From Blastococcus sp. VKM Ac-2987 (GTDB lineage: Bacteria > Actinomycetota > Actinomycetes > Mycobacteriales > Geodermatophilaceae): a stretch of 64,000 nucleotides of DNA. Positions 61,962 through 64,000 of the stretch are shown piece after piece. The stretch is taken from assembly GCF_026967805.1 (NCBI RefSeq), contig NZ_JAPVBG010000002.1:878138-942137 (forward strand), read 5' to 3'. The notes beneath the pieces were generated by a model, which saw nothing but the letters and a program-made list of their open reading frames with translations, had not been told where the DNA came from and made no database searches. The stretch's first letter is position 1. Every line of letters starts with the position of its first letter. A program made the translations under genes and the position numbers.

Positions 61962-64000
61962 GTGCGCCGATTCGCCGCGGGACTCATCGCCTTCCTGGCC
62001 TTCTCGGGAGTAGTCCTCGTCCTCCCCGTCTACGCCGAGACCGGGCCAGAGGCCCAGCCGGTCGCCACGGGCACGCAGGAAGTGGCGCTGGGATCGGTGG
62101 CGGACCCGGCCCCGGTGGCCGAGGTGCAGGAGGGGACGAGCGAGCCGGTGACCGGCGTCCCCGACACCGCGCCGACGCTCACGGTCAGCCGTACCGGCGT
62201 CGCGTCGTTCTCCCTGGTCGGGGTCACCTGGGCGTACGACGCCGCCGTCACCGACGTCCGCGTGCAGGTCCGGGTGCAGGACGCGGCCGGCGCGTGGGGC
62301 GGGTGGACCGAGGTCGGCCCGGAGGACGCCGGCGCCGACGCCGGCCAGGACGTCGCCGCGGCGGTGCAGCGACGCGGCGGGACCGCGCCGCTCTGGACCG
62401 GGCCGAGCACGGGCGTGGAGGTCGAGCTGGTGACCCGGTCCGGCGCTGCGCCCACCGACGTGCAGCTGGACCTGGTCGACCCCGGGACGAGCCCGGCGGA
62501 CTCCTCGCTGGAGAGCCCGGAGATCCAGGACACCGCGGACGCGGCGATGGACATGCCTGACGTCTACTCCCGGGCCCAGTGGGGAGCCGACGAGTCGATC
62601 ATGGGGTGGGACCCGGAGTACGCGCCCACCATCCGGGCCGCGACGCTGCACCACACGGCCGACACGAACAACTACACGGCCGACCAGGTGCCGGCGATGA
62701 TGCGGTCGATCTACCGCTACCACTCGGTGAGCCTCGGGTGGGGCGACATCGGCTACAACGTCATCGCCGACAAGTTCGGCCGGCTGTGGGAGGGCCGTGC
62801 CGGTGGCCTGTCGAGCACGGTCATCGGCGCCCACGCCGGCGGCTTCAACACCGGCACCTTCGGCGTCTCGATGCTGGGCAACTACGAGACGGTGCCCACC
62901 ACCCCGGCGATGGTGGACGCCGTGGCGGCGATCATCGCCTGGAAGTTCTCCCTCTACGGCATCGATCCGGCGGGGACCACCCAGCTGACGTCCAAGGGCG
63001 GGGGCACGGCCAGGTACAAGGCAGGTACGTCGGTCACCCTGCCGACCGTCTTCGGGCACCGGGACGTCGGCAGCACCGCCTGCCCCGGGCAGTACGGGTA
63101 CGCCGAGCTCCCGGGCATCCGGGCCAAGGTCGTCGCCCGGATGCCCAACCGGGCGCAGGACATGGCCGCGCGGCACGCCGCCGCCGGCGGGACCACCACC
63201 CTGGGCAGCCCGGTCGGATCGCTGCAGTCCGCCGCCGACGTGTCGTGGCAGGCGTACGAGAAGGGGCGCGTGTACTGGAGCCCGGCCACCGGCGCCACGG
63301 TGCTGATGAACGGGCCGCTCCTGGACACGTACCTCGGCTGGGGCGGGCCGGCGGCGCTGGGCGCGCCCTCAGCCGACGAGAAGTCCACCTACCGGAACGG
63401 CGGGAAGTACGTCGCCTTCCGGGGCGGCGGGATCTACTGGTCCCAGGCGACGGGCGCGCACGTGGTCAAGGGCGCGACCTTCGACCTCTGGGCGCGCAAC
63501 GGCTGGGAGACCGGCTTCCTGGGCTACCCGACGACCGACGAGTCCAACGCCCCGGGCGGGACGTACACGCACTTCCAAGGCGGGTCGATCTACTGGTCGC
63601 CGGCCACGGGTGCGCACTACGTCAAGGGCGCGATCTACGACACCTGGGCGAAGACCGGGTACGAGAGCGGGTTCCTCGGGTTCCCGACGCGGGACGAGAC
63701 CAACGTGCGGGGCGGCACGTTCAGCCTGTTCCAGGGCGGCGCCGTCTACTGGTCGCCGGCCACGGGAGCGCACTACGTCAAGGGCGCGATCTACGACACC
63801 TGGGCCAAGGCCGGGTACGAGGGCGGCGTGCTCGGGTTCCCGACGCGGGACGAGACCAACGTCCGGGGCGGCACGTTCAGCCTGTTCCAGGGCGGCGCCG
63901 TCTACTGGTCGCCGGCCACGGGTGCGCACTACGTCAAGGGCGCGATCTACGACACCTGGGCCAAGGCCGGGTACGAGGGCGGCGTGCTCGGGTTCCCGAC
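61962..64000 (+). CDS. Secreted N-acetylmuramoyl-L-alanine amidase (Amidase_2/PGRP) with LGFP repeats, 3' end outside window
   Basis: The frame is open for 679 codons to the window edge. A signal peptide (RRFAAGLIAFLAFSGVVLVLPVYAE) is followed by a beta-rich region containing WGGWTEV, as in actinobacterial PGRP proteins. The Amidase_2 domain spans residues about 200-385. Its zinc ligands are visible as HH at 230-231, His in FGHRD at 366 and Cys in CPG at 374. From about residue 415 come LGFP repeats (YWSPATGA, LGFPTRDE), with at least five units, the last three nearly identical. The protein should cleave the lactoyl-peptide bond of peptidoglycan outside the cell. The start is GTG 61962, with AAAGGA 9 nt upstream. 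Unlike the LGFP units at 36.5 kb, these have no cysteines. Confidence 0.88.
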   Translation, partial: MRRFAAGLIAFLAFSGVVLVLPVYAETGPEAQPVATGTQEVALGSVADPAPVAEVQEGTSEPVTGVPDTAPTLTVSRTGVASFSLVGVTWAYDAAVTDVRVQVRVQDAAGAWGGWTEVGPEDAGADAGQDVAAAVQRRGGTAPLWTGPSTGVEVELVTRSGAAPTDVQLDLVDPGTSPADSSLESPEIQDTADAAMDMPDVYSRAQWGADESIMGWDPEYAPTIRAATLHHTADTNNYTADQVPAMMRSIYRYHSVSLGWGDIGYNVIADKFGRLWEGRAGGLSSTVIGAHAGGFNTGTFGVSMLGNYETVPTTPAMVDAVAAIIAWKFSLYGIDPAGTTQLTSKGGGTARYKAGTSVTLPTVFGHRDVGSTACPGQYGYAELPGIRAKVVARMPNRAQDMAARHAAAGGTTTLGSPVGSLQSAADVSWQAYEKGRVYWSPATGATVLMNGPLLDTYLGWGGPAALGAPSADEKSTYRNGGKYVAFRGGGIYWSQATGAHVVKGATFDLWARNGWETGFLGYPTTDESNAPGGTYTHFQGGSIYWSPATGAHYVKGAIYDTWAKTGYESGFLGFPTRDETNVRGGTFSLFQGGAVYWSPATGAHYVKGAIYDTWAKAGYEGGVLGFPTRDETNVRGGTFSLFQGGAVYWSPATGAHYVKGAIYDTWAKAGYEGGVLGFP
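63555..64000 (+). repeat. Near-identical 156-bp tandem repeats in the amidase gene
   Basis: Units of 52 codons start at 63555, 63711 and 63867, the last cut by the window edge. Over the 134 bases available, the last two differ at about two positions; the first is more diverged. The array continues beyond the window, so total copy number is unknown. Confidence 0.8.

Overview
The window is high-GC actinobacterial DNA (G/C at most third codon positions, many GTG starts). Lineage-typical genes include an acyl-CoA carboxylase epsilon subunit, an LpdA-type flavoprotein, a TIGR03089-like protein, a DUF222/HNH (13E12-type) gene, an LCP protein and LGFP-repeat wall proteins. A member of the Geodermatophilaceae (Blastococcus/Geodermatophilus/Modestobacter-like) is my best inference, but it is not proven by the sequence alone. 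I see no rRNA, tRNA, CRISPR array or prophage.

Layout. 1-4.4 kb: end of a nucleoside ABC importer, cytidine deaminase and thymidine phosphorylase, in one overlapping operon. 4.4-8.0 kb: an ABC-2 exporter pair, adenosine deaminase and an MgtC-like protein. 8.1-9.8 kb: a DEAD-box helicase behind a structured leader of about 175 nt. 9.8-14.6 kb (minus): a duplicated acidic protein of unknown function, then deoC with two ALDH genes, the second truncated. 14.6-16.5 kb: palindromes, a probable LexA box and a DUF222/HNH gene. 16.5-21.9 kb: upp, an oxidoreductase, a DUF805 protein, then (minus) pnp, a uronate-dehydrogenase-like gene and a phosphohexo/pentomutase. 22.0-29.7 kb: five-gene overlapping operon of a GCS2 ligase, an M20 hydrolase, mutA, mutB and meaB. 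29.9-33.2 kb: acyltransferase, AIG2-like protein, lpdA and a direct repeat. 33.2-37.4 kb: two paralogous secreted metalloproteases, the second carrying cysteine-paired LGFP repeats. 37.5-43 kb: the biotin carboxylase locus (accA3, maf, epsilon, accD, with birA divergent). 43-49.2 kb: acyltransferase, PH-domain protein, sbcD and sbcC. 49.2-54.1 kb: nonulosonate (sialic acid) genes neuB, neuC and neuA, a GT29-like sialyltransferase candidate, a coiled-coil protein and a GtrA protein. 54.1-57.1 kb: purK, purE and an acyl-CoA dehydrogenase. 57.1-64 kb: DUF305 and ArsR genes flanking a palindromic operator, DUF1028, TIGR03089-like, LCP, and a secreted amidase with near-identical LGFP repeats running off the end.

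Themes. The first 22 kb is strongly enriched in nucleoside uptake and salvage: importer, cdd, deoA, add, deoC, upp, pnp and a probable phosphopentomutase. A propionate block (mutAB-meaB and the biotin carboxylase) lies in the middle. Envelope functions dominate the right half. Many genes carry a TANNNT box 6-9 nt before the start codon, which suggests leaderless transcripts. Many junctions inside operons are 4-nt ATGA or GTGA overlaps, which suggests translational coupling. Two secreted-protein genes have upstream elements resembling the FliA/WhiG-type sigma promoters of motile actinomycetes. The sialic acid cluster with its GT29-like enzyme is the most striking candidate for an undescribed system.
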